The translations under genes and the position numbers were made by a program. The notes under the pieces are model-generated. The model ran no database searches, had not been told where the DNA came from, and saw nothing but the letters and a program-made list of their open reading frames with translations. Source: Patescibacteria group bacterium (GTDB taxonomy: Bacteria > Patescibacteria > Paceibacteria > UBA6257 > 2-01-FULL-56-20). From it: a DNA stretch of 64,000 nucleotides. The stretch covers positions 62,001-126,000 of the forward strand of contig JANLHI010000032.1 of NCBI GenBank assembly GCA_024654525.1, read 5' to 3'. The first letter of the stretch is position 1. Each line of letters begins with the position of its first letter. Shown piece after piece: positions 9,158 through 17,802 of this stretch.

Positions 9158-10203
9158 GCTCCATTGTTTTTGAAGAATTACGAGGGTCAGAACGGTTCCA
9201 TCCAGAATTGATTACTTCGCACCCTCCCTTCACACAAAGTTATTCATACGGAGAGTGGCAACGCGCGATAGGGAAAAGGGTGCGACGTTTTGTGGGTATG
9301 CGCGGAGAAGAATGTGTGGCAACGCTCCAACTTGTGCAGTATCCCCTCGTGGGAGGTAAAAATTATATATATGCTCCTTATGGTCCCGTATTGAAAAACG
9401 CGAATGATGGAGAGGTGGTGAAGGCGGTGCGCGATGTGGTTACCGAAGTTACTCACGGCTCTCGTGCGGTATTTACGCGTCTTGATTTTTTTCCGATGCT
9501 CTACGGAGATGCATTAAGGAGTGCGAACAGTGTATTCCATCATGCACTGAAAGGGACATATCGAGGAACGGCGTTTCAGCCTCGTGCCGAATGGGAACTC
9601 GACCTTTCTCATTCGGAGGACGAGCTTATGCGCGACATGCACCACAATACTCGTTACAGTATTCGGGCGGCGGCGCGGCGTGAAGTACAAGTGGAAATAA
9701 TTGGAGCGCAGTTTCTTTCACGGCGATTCGAGGACTTTTTCAAAATCATGCAAGAGACTTCGGCGCGGAATGAGTTTAAGCTTCATACCAAGTTGTATTA
9801 CGAATCTGTATTTCGCATTGCTGGCGAGGAAGGGAATGCATTTCTTGTTCTTGCTCGGTATAACGAGGTCATACTTGCCGCTCATTTCATTTTTCTTTTT
9901 GGAGGCATAGCTCATTTTGTGTTCGGGGGGTCAAGCACGGAGCATAGGGATTTGTTCGGTTCATATTCCGCGCAGTGGGCCGCAATTCGCGAAGCAAAAG
10001 CTCGAGGCGCGCGTTTCTACAGTTTTGGAGGTGTTTCGGGAGGGAGGAATATGCGGGAGGATTGGGGAGGGCTTTCGAGTTTTAAGCGCAAATTTGGAGG
10101 AAATATTTTTTCGCATGGAGAATTTTATGATGTTGTTGCCAGTCCGGTTTGGTATTATGCGTACGTAGCCAGAAAATACTTACAGTCACTATGCAAAAAA
10201 TAA
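9154..10203 (+). CDS. FemAB-like peptidyltransferase (peptidoglycan bridge family)
   Basis: A 349-residue double-GNAT protein of the FemA/FemB/FmhB family, which adds amino acids from aminoacyl-tRNA to the lipid II stem peptide. Support comes from the ANG-like start region (HPPFTQSYSYGEWQRAIGKR), YAPYGPVL, MHHNTRYSIRAAARR (family form: ...KTRxNIRKAxKxG) and the C-terminal FGGVSGG...GLSSFKRKFGG block, where families carry GLxxFKxxFG. It overlaps ruvA by 4 bases and the Mur-ligase gene by 13, which suits a cell-wall role. The amino acid added cannot be told from the sequence. Confidence 0.85.
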   Translation: MSSIVFEELRGSERFHPELITSHPPFTQSYSYGEWQRAIGKRVRRFVGMRGEECVATLQLVQYPLVGGKNYIYAPYGPVLKNANDGEVVKAVRDVVTEVTHGSRAVFTRLDFFPMLYGDALRSANSVFHHALKGTYRGTAFQPRAEWELDLSHSEDELMRDMHHNTRYSIRAAARREVQVEIIGAQFLSRRFEDFFKIMQETSARNEFKLHTKLYYESVFRIAGEEGNAFLVLARYNEVILAAHFIFLFGGIAHFVFGGSSTEHRDLFGSYSAQWAAIREAKARGARFYSFGGVSGGRNMREDWGGLSSFKRKFGGNIFSHGEFYDVVASPVWYYAYVARKYLQSLCKK

Positions 10204-11531
10204 AAAAGACGCTTCGTCGCATTATTCCCCAATGGGCACTTTCTCTTTATCACTATGGGATGGCGCGTATCGCCGAGGTGAGATATGGGTTTCCTTCGCG
10301 GAAGATTGTAGTGATTGGCGTGACGGGTACGAAAGGAAAAACCACTGCATCGAATTTTATATGGGCGGTGCTCACCGCGGGAGGAAAGAAGACGGGATTA
10401 TTGAGTACTGCGGTAATCCGGATTGGCGATCGGCAAATGATCAATGCATATCACATGACTATGCCCGGGCCTTTTACGCTTCAGCGTTTTCTCAAAGATA
10501 TGGTTGACGACGGATGCACTCATTGTGTGATCGAAACTACTTCCCAAGGATTGGCGCAGTGGAGACATGTGGGCATTTGGTATGACGTTGCGGTGTTTAC
10601 CAATCTTGCGCCACGGGGAACTACCGAACATGTAGAAGCACACGGTTCTCTTGAAGCGTATCGAGCGGCAAAAGGAAGATTATTTTCCGCGCTCATGCAT
10701 CATCCGCAAAAAACTATCGAAGGGGAGCTAGTACCGCGCATAGCGCTGGTAAATAACGATTCGGATCATAAGGATTTTTTTGCGCGATTTCCTGTCGAGC
10801 ATGTAGCAACATTCGGGACTGAACCGGGCGCAGATTATATTGCCGAGAATATCACTACGGATACGCAAGGGGTTTTTTTTCACGTACATAATAAGCAGTA
10901 CGTGCTTGCAATGCTCGGTGAATTCAATGTAATGAATGCGTTGCCTGCAGTTGCGCTTGGAGATATATTGGGAATTTCTTCGGATCGTATCGCGCAAGGA
11001 CTTGTCTCATTCTCTTTTATTCCCGGGAGGATGGAGATTATAAATGAAGGTCAAGAGTTCGGAGTGATTGTGGATTACGCTCACGAGAAGGTGAGTATGG
11101 AAACGCTTCTTGTCGCTGCACGGGGATTCGTGAGGAAGGAAAAAAAATTAATTGTAGTGCTTGGAGCGGAAGGAGGAGGACGTGATAAGGCGAAGCGTCC
11201 CGCGATGGGAGAGCTTGCGGGAAAACTTGCGGATTATGTGGTGGTGTCAAACGTTGATCCTTACGATGATGATCCGAAAGAAATAGCAGAAGATATTGCG
11301 TGCGCAGTGGAAAATGCCGGAAAAATACGTGAGACAACGTTGTTTGTCATTGAAGACCGACGTGAAGGAATTCGGAAGGCGCTTGAAATTGCGAACAGAG
11401 GAGACCTTGTGCTTGTCACGGGAAAGGGAGCGGAGCAATCCATGATTTTTAAAGAAAAGACCATGTTGTGGGATGATCGCATGGTAGTGAGAGAAGAACT
11501 ACATGATATGGAAAACAACAAAAAGATGTAG
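10191..11531 (+). CDS. Mur ligase family protein, MurE-like, lacking domain 1
   Basis: The ATG at 10191 gives 446 residues. The ATP-binding P-loop GVTGTKGKTTASNF lies only about 40 residues in, against roughly 110 in normal MurE, so the UDP-binding N-terminal domain is missing. The rest is MurE-like: TTSQGLAQWRHVG, VFTNLAPRGTTEHV, VDYAHEKVSMETLL, LGAEGGGRDKAKRPAMGELA. The DNPR motif that marks diaminopimelate-adding MurE is replaced by DPYDDDP, which points to a different third amino acid such as lysine. It follows a FemAB-like gene, and the two could act in one wall pathway. Confidence 0.82.
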   Translation: MQKIKKTLRRIIPQWALSLYHYGMARIAEVRYGFPSRKIVVIGVTGTKGKTTASNFIWAVLTAGGKKTGLLSTAVIRIGDRQMINAYHMTMPGPFTLQRFLKDMVDDGCTHCVIETTSQGLAQWRHVGIWYDVAVFTNLAPRGTTEHVEAHGSLEAYRAAKGRLFSALMHHPQKTIEGELVPRIALVNNDSDHKDFFARFPVEHVATFGTEPGADYIAENITTDTQGVFFHVHNKQYVLAMLGEFNVMNALPAVALGDILGISSDRIAQGLVSFSFIPGRMEIINEGQEFGVIVDYAHEKVSMETLLVAARGFVRKEKKLIVVLGAEGGGRDKAKRPAMGELAGKLADYVVVSNVDPYDDDPKEIAEDIACAVENAGKIRETTLFVIEDRREGIRKALEIANRGDLVLVTGKGAEQSMIFKEKTMLWDDRMVVREELHDMENNKKM

Positions 11532-11565
11532 AATGAAAGAACAGTATTAGGCGGGAATATTTTTT

Positions 11566-12969
11566 ATGAAACTTACTTTTCATGGCGGGGCGGGATCGGT
11601 CACGGGGGCGAATTACTTGCTTGAAGTGGGGAGTCGGGAGCAAGGAGGAAGGAAAATCCTTGTTGACTGCGGGTTGCAACAAAGCGGGTATTACGCGGAA
11701 GGGGAGAATTTTAACGCGTTTCCGTATAATCCTCGGGATATATCCGATGTGCTTATTACTCATGCACACATCGATCACATCGGACGTATCCCGAAACTAG
11801 TGAGGGATGGATTTCGAGGGATTATACATTCGACTCCGCCGACAAAAGATTTTGCGGAATTTCTTCTTCTTGATTCCGAACATATTCTTGCGAAAGAAGC
11901 AGAGAGAGAAAGGAAAGCTCCGCTTTACGGTACCTCTGATGTGGAAAGAGCAATGGAACAATGGCAGGGAACGCCATATCATAAAGAAATTGAATTTGGT
12001 TCTGTAAAGTTTCGCGATGAGCGAAATCACGGAGCGGGGTCTGTGCGGGCGATGTTTTTTGATGCGGGGCATGTGCTTGGTTCTTCCATTGTGCGTATTG
12101 AGGCTGAAGGAAAGACTGTTTTATTTTCGGGGGATTTGGGAAATTCTCCTCCACCCATCATACGTTCTACGGAAAAAATGGAGATGGCAGATTACTGCCT
12201 AATCGAATCCACGTATGGAGATCGCATTCATGAAAATGTCGGGTCGCGAAGAGAGATGCTTGAAGATGCAGTAGAAGAAACAGTGAAAGATGGGGGCGTT
12301 CTTATGATCCCCGCTTTTGCGCTCGAGCGAACGCAAGAATTGCTTTATCACCTCCACGAACTTTTTGAGCAAGGGCGTGTGCCAAAGATTCCGGTTTTTT
12401 TGGATAGTCCTCTCGCAATCAAACTTACGGAAGTCTACAGGAAATATGATTCATATTTCAACAATGATATGCAACGATTGGTTCGTTCCGGAGATGATTT
12501 TCTGAATTTTTCGGGATTAAGACTCACGCTTACCACCGAACAATCCAAAGATATTAACAAAGTGCCGTCGCCGAAAATAATTATTGCAGGTTCGGGCATG
12601 TCCCATGGAGGGAGGATACTTCATCACGAACGCCGTTATCTTTCCGATCCGAAAAACGCCATTCTTTTTGTGGGATATCAAGCGAGGGGGTCGCTCGGGC
12701 GAGCCATTATGGAAGGTGCGAACACTGTCCGTATTTTTGGAGAAGATGTTTCGGTACGTGCTAAAAAAATTAACATAGCGGGGTATTCCGCACATGCGGA
12801 TCAGCCCCAGCTTATGAATTGGTTGCGCCCTATGAGAAAAACGCTCAAAAAGGTGTTCGTAGTACAAGGAGAAGATAGTGCAAGCGAGACACTTGCGACT
12901 AAAATTAGAGATGAGTTTGCAATAATGGCGGTAGTACCTAAGAAAGGAGAGAGTTTTGAGCTAGTGTAG
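11566..12969 (+). CDS. Metallo-beta-lactamase/beta-CASP RNase (CPSF73-like)
   Basis: A 467-residue nuclease of the beta-CASP family. The metal-binding motif THAHIDHIGRIP (HxHxDH) and the SGDLGN motif are present, followed by ESTYGDR, then the beta-CASP block (IPAFALERTQELLYHL, ...SGMSHGGRILHHERRYL) and the terminal YSAHADQ motif. Such proteins cut or trim RNA; relatives are archaeal and eukaryotic CPSF73 and bacterial YSH1-like enzymes. A paralogous RNase J sits at 43735 and RNase Y at 50778. The gene is 34 bases behind the Mur-ligase gene. Confidence 0.92.
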   Translation: MKLTFHGGAGSVTGANYLLEVGSREQGGRKILVDCGLQQSGYYAEGENFNAFPYNPRDISDVLITHAHIDHIGRIPKLVRDGFRGIIHSTPPTKDFAEFLLLDSEHILAKEAERERKAPLYGTSDVERAMEQWQGTPYHKEIEFGSVKFRDERNHGAGSVRAMFFDAGHVLGSSIVRIEAEGKTVLFSGDLGNSPPPIIRSTEKMEMADYCLIESTYGDRIHENVGSRREMLEDAVEETVKDGGVLMIPAFALERTQELLYHLHELFEQGRVPKIPVFLDSPLAIKLTEVYRKYDSYFNNDMQRLVRSGDDFLNFSGLRLTLTTEQSKDINKVPSPKIIIAGSGMSHGGRILHHERRYLSDPKNAILFVGYQARGSLGRAIMEGANTVRIFGEDVSVRAKKINIAGYSAHADQPQLMNWLRPMRKTLKKVFVVQGEDSASETLATKIRDEFAIMAVVPKKGESFELV

Positions 12970-12980
12970 GCGTTTGGTGG

Positions 12981-12993
12981 TATACTCTTTGTA
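12981..12993 (+). promoter_or_regulatory. Extended -10 promoter with leaderless start
   Basis: TGG directly before TATACT (12981-12986) is an extended -10 element. The predicted first transcribed base is the A of the ATG at 12993. Confidence 0.65.
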
Positions 12994-13586
12994 TGCCTAT
13001 ACAAAAAAAAGACGCGCATAGCGGGAATGGTTTAAAGTATAAAATTTGTATTTCCGGAGCGGCGGAGACGGGAATATGCGCACCGGATGCGCTTGAAAAA
13101 ACTGAGGCGTTAGGCCGACTTATTGCAGAGCGGGGAATGGTTGTGGTTACGGGGGCTACTACCGGAACGCCGTTTTGGGCGGCAAAAGGCGCAAAGGAAG
13201 CGGGGGGTACGGTGATTGGTATATCACCCGCATCTTCAAAGATACATCATGTAAAAACCTATCGTCTTCCTACTGATTACCATGATCTTATTATCTATAC
13301 GGGGTTTGGATATTCAGGAAGGAATCTTCTCCTTACGCGTTCTGCGGATGCGGTGATTACCGTATGCGGTCGTATCGGGACTATGAATGAATTTACGGAT
13401 GCGTTTGAAGATGGAAAGCCTCAAGGAGTGCTTGCGGGAAGCGGAGGTACCGCAGATATGCTTCATGATTTTCTTGACACTGCACATCGCGGATATGGGA
13501 AGGTGGTGTTTGAAGCGGATCCCGCAACATTGCTTGATAAAGTAGTAAAATTGATTGATGCGGAAGAACGCGAAGCCGATAACTAA
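12993..13586 (+). CDS. LOG/TIGR00725-like Rossmann protein
   Basis: A 197-residue protein of the DprA/LOG-like Rossmann superfamily, best matching the TIGR00725 group. ICISGAAETG, LIAERGMVVVTGATTGTPFWAAKGAKEAGG and the CGRIGTMNEF loop are recognisable; in classical LOG phosphoribohydrolases the last reads PGGxGTxxE. The altered loop (CGR for PGG) makes cytokinin-type phosphoribohydrolase activity uncertain. The start is supported by the extended -10 box that places transcription at the ATG. Confidence 0.8.
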   Translation: MPIQKKDAHSGNGLKYKICISGAAETGICAPDALEKTEALGRLIAERGMVVVTGATTGTPFWAAKGAKEAGGTVIGISPASSKIHHVKTYRLPTDYHDLIIYTGFGYSGRNLLLTRSADAVITVCGRIGTMNEFTDAFEDGKPQGVLAGSGGTADMLHDFLDTAHRGYGKVVFEADPATLLDKVVKLIDAEEREADN

Positions 13587-13599
13587 AGGGCGTACTTAT

Positions 13600-13986
13600 A
13601 TGTCTATTATCATGTTAAAAGCGAAGAAAAAAGAGACAAAGAAAACAAAACCCAAACCCAAACTCAAGCCCAAGGCGAAGTCAGTGGTGAAGAATAAATC
13701 TAAAGGTAAAAAAGTTATTGTAAAAAAAATAATCTCTTCAAAACCCGTCGGAGTCGTCACTCATTTTTTTGGAAATATTTCTGTGGTGATTGTGAAGTTT
13801 AAAGTACCGGTAAAAGTGGGTATTGTGCTTTCTTATCGGGGCGCCACTACTGATTTTGCGGAGATGGCAAAATCCATGCAATACAATCACCACGAGATAG
13901 TGTCGGCAAAAAAAGGACAGGAAGTGGGGATTAAAGTGAAGAAGAAGGTGAGAGAAGGTGATGAGGTGTTTGTCGTCGAGAAGTAA
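13600..13986 (+). CDS. EF-Tu domain-2-like small protein with lysine-rich N-terminus
   Basis: Taking the ATG at 13600 (AAAGGG about ten bases upstream) gives 128 residues; an earlier in-frame ATG at 13555 would overlap the previous gene by 32 bases. The first 40 residues are Lys/Pro-rich and probably unstructured. The rest is one beta-barrel like translation-factor domain 2 (VGVVTHFFGNISVVIVKF, MQYNHHEIVSAKKGQEVG, REGDEVFVVE). Stand-alone proteins of this kind are annotated as translation elongation factor-like; the basic tail suggests RNA binding. Confidence 0.75.
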   Translation: MSIIMLKAKKKETKKTKPKPKLKPKAKSVVKNKSKGKKVIVKKIISSKPVGVVTHFFGNISVVIVKFKVPVKVGIVLSYRGATTDFAEMAKSMQYNHHEIVSAKKGQEVGIKVKKKVREGDEVFVVEK

Positions 13987-14066
13987 TATTTCTATTCCGG
14001 CTTTTATAGGAAGATATTTTCCTGCATCACTATGTGGGAAACGTAGGATTTTTAATTTAATATATT

Positions 14067-15179
14067 ATGGCTTCACGAGAGTTGCGTACATTTCTTTCTC
14101 AAGCGGCGATTGTAACCGCAACGACCGTCGGTGCGGGGATGTTTGCACTGCCGTATTCTTTTGCGTTGGCGGGATGGGGGCCGGGATTATTTTTTCTTTC
14201 TACTCTCGCGGTGATATTAGGGTATGTGCATGCAATATATTTTTCCGTGCTTCAGCGCGTAGGAGAAAGACGGCGTCTTACTGGATTAGTACGCGACGTT
14301 TTTGGGCGTGTGTATGGTGCGGGTGCGCTTGTAGCGGTAGTGGCGGGACAGATATTTTCACTTCTTCTTTACATCATTATCGGAGTGACTTTTCTTCGGT
14401 TGTTAGTTCCTGAATTTCCCATTGTGGGAGGAGTGATGTTTTTTTGGATCATCGCAACACTCCCGCTATTTTTTCCTTTACGGAAATTTGTGCGCATGGA
14501 GGTGTTAGGAGTGGCGGCTCTTCTTTTGCTTGTAATGGTGTTTGTCATGGGAAGTGATGTGACATCGGCGGTTTCCCGAGCTCCCCTTGTGAATTGGGAA
14601 TATATGCTTTTTCCTTTTGGACTCATTCTTTTTTCTCTTGCGGGATGGACTGCGGTAGAGCCTGTATATGAGTTAGGCGTAACATCCGGAAGCACATGGA
14701 GACGTTCAATTTTTGCACTTGTGTCGGGAACGGGTGTATCCGCTTTTATCTATATTGTTTTTATCCTTGCTATCCTTGGGTTTCCTGCAAATATCATGCC
14801 GGATACCGTGTCGGCATTTTCCGATTCTTTCTATCGCATCGCATTGGGTGTTTTGGGGCTTTTTGCCATATGGACTTCGTATATACCGGTAGGACGCGAG
14901 GCATCAAATGCACTTATAGATTACGGATGGCGGAAAAAGAGTGCGTTATGCGTAGTTGCCATTACGCCCCTTTTGCTTTTCTTTGTCGGACTTTCGGATT
15001 TCTCGCGTCTCGTGGGGTTGGTGGGAGGAGTATTTCTTGCGGTTCAGTATTTGTTCATTATTGCGGTTGGGAAAAAACTTCTTATGCCTCGCGGTACCGC
15101 ACATGTGCTTTACATGCTTCTTTTTATTATTCTCGGTGCGGGTGTGTTGTACGAGTTGTATTATTTTTTTACGCAGTAA
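14067..15179 (+). CDS. Amino-acid permease (aromatic amino acid / AAAP type)
   Basis: A 370-residue integral membrane protein with about ten hydrophobic helices. The first helix carries ATTVGAGMFALPYSFALAGW, the glycine-rich signature of the Trp/Tyr permease and AAAP/SLC38 group, where unwound helix 1 binds substrate. It probably takes up an amino acid with a cation; the substrate cannot be named. It stands alone, 80 bases after the previous gene. Amino-acid import suits an organism with little biosynthesis. Confidence 0.82.
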   Translation: MASRELRTFLSQAAIVTATTVGAGMFALPYSFALAGWGPGLFFLSTLAVILGYVHAIYFSVLQRVGERRRLTGLVRDVFGRVYGAGALVAVVAGQIFSLLLYIIIGVTFLRLLVPEFPIVGGVMFFWIIATLPLFFPLRKFVRMEVLGVAALLLLVMVFVMGSDVTSAVSRAPLVNWEYMLFPFGLILFSLAGWTAVEPVYELGVTSGSTWRRSIFALVSGTGVSAFIYIVFILAILGFPANIMPDTVSAFSDSFYRIALGVLGLFAIWTSYIPVGREASNALIDYGWRKKSALCVVAITPLLLFFVGLSDFSRLVGLVGGVFLAVQYLFIIAVGKKLLMPRGTAHVLYMLLFIILGAGVLYELYYFFTQ

Positions 15180-15254
15180 TATGTAAAGAGAAGTGTTGGG
15201 CATTGAGAAAACCGTGAAATACGAGTACATTAAGGTTGCTGAATGCGCCCGTAG

Positions 15255-15294
15255 CCCCGGCGCAAGGTCGGGGTCCCGACCCGAAGGCGTCGGG
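15255..15294. repeat. GC-rich palindromic repeat before tRNA-Arg
   Basis: A perfect inner stem GGTCGGG (15266-15272) / CCCGACC (15275-15281) sits inside a longer imperfect palindrome. It is preceded by TGCGCCCGTAG, an 11-base copy of the start of the tRNA gene 75 bases downstream. It is far richer in G+C than the surrounding gap. Confidence 0.65.
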
Positions 15295-15321
15295 ATTCAA
15301 CGAGTTGTTTGGTAGGAAGCT

Positions 15322-15396
15322 GCGCCCGTAGTTCAACGGATAGAATACATCCCTCCGAAGGATGATATCGAGGTTCAATTCCTCGCGGGCGCACCA
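15322..15396 (+). tRNA. tRNA-Arg (anticodon CCG)
   Basis: A 75-base cloverleaf: acceptor GCGCCCG pairs with CGGGCGC, anticodon stem CATCC/GGATG holds the loop CTCCGAA with anticodon CCG, and the T stem CGAGG/CCTCG holds TTCAATT. The CCA end is encoded. It reads CGG arginine codons. Accessory genes follow directly downstream. Confidence 0.93.
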
Positions 15397-15572
15397 GTAA
15401 GGAAATTGCAAGTTTTGAAGGTTCGCCTCGCTTCGCTCGGCGACTGATTCGTATTGGATTTTCGGGGCAAAAACGAATTGGCGATTTTGAAAGAAGAAAA
15501 GAAATTTTTTTAATCGTTGGATTCATAAGATTTAAGTCATAAAACAGCAGAGATGTTGGTTTTTTGTTTGGC

Positions 15573-15610
15573 TTGACATATAGACCATAATATGCTATCC
15601 CTAATAGCAT
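15573..15610 (+). promoter_or_regulatory. Promoter with overlapping dyad for gene 15692
   Basis: TTGACA (15573-15578), a 17-base spacer and TATCCC (15596-15601) preceded by TGC form an extended -10 promoter. The inverted repeat ATGCTAT/ATAGCAT (15592-15610) covers the -10 box, a good position for a repressor site. A second small stem (CCACGA/TCGTGG) lies in the leader near 15650. Confidence 0.6.
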
Positions 15611-15691
15611 CGGAATCATGGTAGAAACCTTGAAAATCCGGTAACCCAGCCACGAGGGCTTCGTGGTAATCCAGTTCCTTGAGGAGGAAAA

Positions 15692-15991
15692 ATGAACCAG
15701 AAAGAACTGAAACTCTTGCTTCAGGAGGCGGCTAGCCCGGACTGTCCGTGGCAACGCAGGAACGAGATCCAGTGCAAGCTCGGCGAGGCATCTCCAGCGA
15801 TGCGAGCCGATGGTGTCTATGAGATTGATGGGCGAGAGGCGGGAATGCATCTCGTTCTCAATCAGCTTTACGTGGACACAATCCAGAACCGTCCAGACTT
15901 ACTGCCCTCTCTGTTTCCGGCCTTCGCAGTCATCTGCGGAGATCGCGAGGAAGGAATCATCTGTGCCGACGTGGACTGGTTGTTCATCTGA
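15692..15991 (+). CDS. Hypothetical protein, cassette-like
   Basis: A 99-residue acidic protein of no family I recognise. It has a strong Shine-Dalgarno (GAGGAGG) nine bases before the ATG, unlike most genes in the window, and a more G+C-rich codon choice than its neighbours. It is framed by its own promoter (15573-15601) and terminator (16018-16059), so it looks like a transferred single-gene cassette downstream of tRNA-Arg. The sequence has no signal peptide or membrane helix. Confidence 0.7.
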   Translation: MNQKELKLLLQEAASPDCPWQRRNEIQCKLGEASPAMRADGVYEIDGREAGMHLVLNQLYVDTIQNRPDLLPSLFPAFAVICGDREEGIICADVDWLFI

Positions 15992-16017
15992 ACAGCTCGA
16001 GAACTCGCGCACCAATC

Positions 16018-16059
16018 GAGCCCCTTGCGGACAATATCCGCTTGGGGCTCTCACTTTTT
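16018..16059 (+). terminator. Intrinsic terminator of gene 15692
   Basis: A double stem: GAGCCCC/GGGGCTC outside and GCGGA/TCCGC inside (16018-16050), followed by TCACTTTTT. Confidence 0.9.
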
Positions 16060-16293
16060 CTAAAATTGAAGTCATTGTAATTTTCATAAAAATTATTTAT
16101 TCTTTAGATATTCGCTTTGCGAATTCTTGGATTGAATGTCGCCAAAGAAAAATTGGAAATTGTTATCGGAACGGCTCCGCCGCATTTTCGGATTTTCGCG
16201 AGGGGGATTTCCTCGCCGCCTGCGGCGGCGAAATGCGTTCGGACTAATTCAAGAATACTGCACCATAGATAAAAGCTAGAGACTGAAATGTAT

Positions 16294-16363
16294 GAAGCCG
16301 CAGGCATGGTGCCAACGGCTTCGGTTAAATTTAAGTTCAATCCCGATAAGGGTTAATCGGGAT
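16294..16363. terminator. Two hairpins at the 3' end of gene 16353-17000
   Basis: ATCCCGAT/ATCGGGAT (16340-16363) spans the stop codon of the minus-strand gene, and GAAGCCG/CGGCTTC with an inner GGCA/TGCC (16294-16322) lies just beyond. Neither has a strong T-tract on the minus strand, so termination is likely but not certain. The rest of 16060-16293 shows only a short GC-rich repeat (near 16205-16230) and no gene. Confidence 0.5.
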
Positions 16364-17000
16364 CCATGAGGAATCGCGCTACCGCGAGCGCATGTGGTTT
16401 TTTGAAAACTCGAGGTGAGTGGTCGTCCGCGGTGAGGGTTCCTATGCCGATGAGACACTCAAACCCTTCAACGCGTGCGCGGCACATGGTGCCGTGCAGT
16501 TTGTGATGGGTGTGGAACACCGGAAGGTCTCCGGTTACGTCTTCCGAGAGGCGATTAGTGCGCGCAAGAAGACTGGGGTTAAGCGGAAATGCGAATATCT
16601 CGCCTTGTCTTTGCCATCCTGCGCCATACCGTTTTTCAAGGTGGAGAATCAGCGCCGGTTTCAATGCATTAAAAAACCCTTTCTCTCCGCTCTCACTAAA
16701 AGCTTTCCATGCATCCTCTTCTACTCCCGTGAGAAAAGGGCTCTCGTCGAATCCTCCAAACCAGTGTTCGGGACGGGGAGGGCTTGCGTCCCACCATTCT
16801 AAATCGAAATGAGGATTGCTTTCCCATAGGACAAATTGCTTATTGTCATTCACAAGGGAAATGTCTCCCTCAATGTTTTCGGGAAAGAAAATAATATCCC
16901 CATTTCTAAATGGGATTAATACTCCCGAATTAAACCGTAAAGTAACTCCCCCGATCTTTTCGGGAATTCCATTTCTTTCCATCATCATTTTTATTTTCAT
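16353..17000 (-). CDS. Hypothetical protein
   Basis: A 215-residue protein started by ATG at 17000 with AGGAG six bases upstream. It is rich in Trp, Phe and His, with DLEWWDASPPRPEHWFGGF near the middle and a HTHHKLHGTMCRARVEG segment toward the end, where clustered His and one Cys might bind metal. I cannot assign a family. It diverges from gene 17248 in the accessory stretch after tRNA-Arg. Confidence 0.7.
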   Translation of the reverse strand: MKIKMMMERNGIPEKIGGVTLRFNSGVLIPFRNGDIIFFPENIEGDISLVNDNKQFVLWESNPHFDLEWWDASPPRPEHWFGGFDESPFLTGVEEDAWKAFSESGEKGFFNALKPALILHLEKRYGAGWQRQGEIFAFPLNPSLLARTNRLSEDVTGDLPVFHTHHKLHGTMCRARVEGFECLIGIGTLTADDHSPRVFKKPHALAVARFLMDPD

Positions 17001-17135
17001 AACAACTCCTGTAGTGTGTCGAAATTGTAAGCAAAAGATGCCCGTGGAGTTCTTCGACTCCTAGTTTTCGCCCATATTTCAACGTTCTGTTTGGATTATG
17101 TTCCTGTGTTATGTGGGTGTCAACGGAATATTTTT

Positions 17136-17164
17136 TTGACTCATATGGCATTTTCACGTATTGT
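17136..17164 (+). promoter_or_regulatory. Predicted promoter of gene 17248
   Basis: TTGACT (17136-17141), 17 bases, TATTGT (17159-17164). The leader of about 75 bases holds a small stem (GCGTGC...GTACGC). Confidence 0.6.
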
Positions 17165-17247
17165 TTGGGGCAGTGGCGTGCTTGGAAGTACGCCGATTTA
17201 AATAAAAATGCGCGGTTTATCTGCGCGAAAAATTGAGGAATTATCTT

Positions 17248-17718
17248 ATGGATAGCGTAGGAAAAAAAGACAGAGTTGGAATATGGTCCCTTCTCCATGA
17301 CTTTGAGCGGGTCCTATGGGGGAAAGGGCAAAAGATTGAAATCCAAGAACCCAAAGTGGATTTAAAACCGAGTGATGTTGAAGTGGGAGTTATCACGGAA
17401 GACGCGGGGGAAGATTTAATTCTTCGTCGTTTTTTATCGTTGGTTGGGGAAAAAATCGGAAGCCATGACTTTGATGAGGCGTCCTTAATGAGGGAAACTC
17501 TCTGGGTTTTTCTCAAATTTCGGTTTCGTGAAGAAATCAAGAAAAAGAGAATTAAGGAATCCGACCTTGTTGGTGAAGAAAGGCATTTTGCGATCCGCCG
17601 AGGTTGGAGGGTGGTTGTTGCGGAGGTAAACCCGAAGATTACAGGTGCTAATAAAGGCGTTTTTTCTTTACAACTTGTCGGTCCTAATGGTCAGCCGCTT
17701 GTTATTAGATTTAGATGA
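17248..17718 (+). CDS. Hypothetical protein
   Basis: Started at the ATG at 17248 because GAGGA lies eight bases upstream; an in-frame TTG at 17233 is less likely. The 156 residues are charged and mostly helical, with HDFERVLWG near the start and WVFLKFRFREEIKKKRIKES in the middle. No family is recognised. It has its own promoter (17136-17164) and terminator (17733-17767). Confidence 0.65.
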   Translation: MDSVGKKDRVGIWSLLHDFERVLWGKGQKIEIQEPKVDLKPSDVEVGVITEDAGEDLILRRFLSLVGEKIGSHDFDEASLMRETLWVFLKFRFREEIKKKRIKESDLVGEERHFAIRRGWRVVVAEVNPKITGANKGVFSLQLVGPNGQPLVIRFR

Positions 17719-17732
17719 AGGTAAATCGTGGA

Positions 17733-17767
17733 AAGCCGCAAGATAAACTTGCGGCTTCCTCATTTTT
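17733..17767 (+). terminator. Intrinsic terminator of gene 17248
   Basis: AAGCCGCAAG (17733-17742) pairs with CTTGCGGCTT (17748-17757), followed by CCTCATTTTT. It shows that a GTG at 17728 is not the start of the next gene. Confidence 0.9.
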
Positions 17768-17802
17768 ATAAAGCAGGGATGTATGATGTACAATACTTAA
17801 TT

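Noticed and set aside
10149..10190. Upstream extension of the Mur-ligase-like gene
   Set aside because: It lies wholly within the FemAB-like gene and adds no domain; the ATG at 10191 fits better.
15230..15850. Minus-strand frame of 206 codons
   Set aside because: It runs antisense through tRNA-Arg and gene 15692; RPRGIEPRY-like residues are a familiar artefact of translating tRNA flanks.
15180..17800. Integrated plasmid or phage at tRNA-Arg
   Set aside because: No integrase, no duplicated tRNA 3' end and no phage gene were found, so only a cassette-like accessory stretch is claimed.
17728..17802. GTG or ATG starts (17728, 17779) for the uracil glycosylase
   Set aside because: 17728 lies at the terminator of the previous gene, and family homology starts after 17803.
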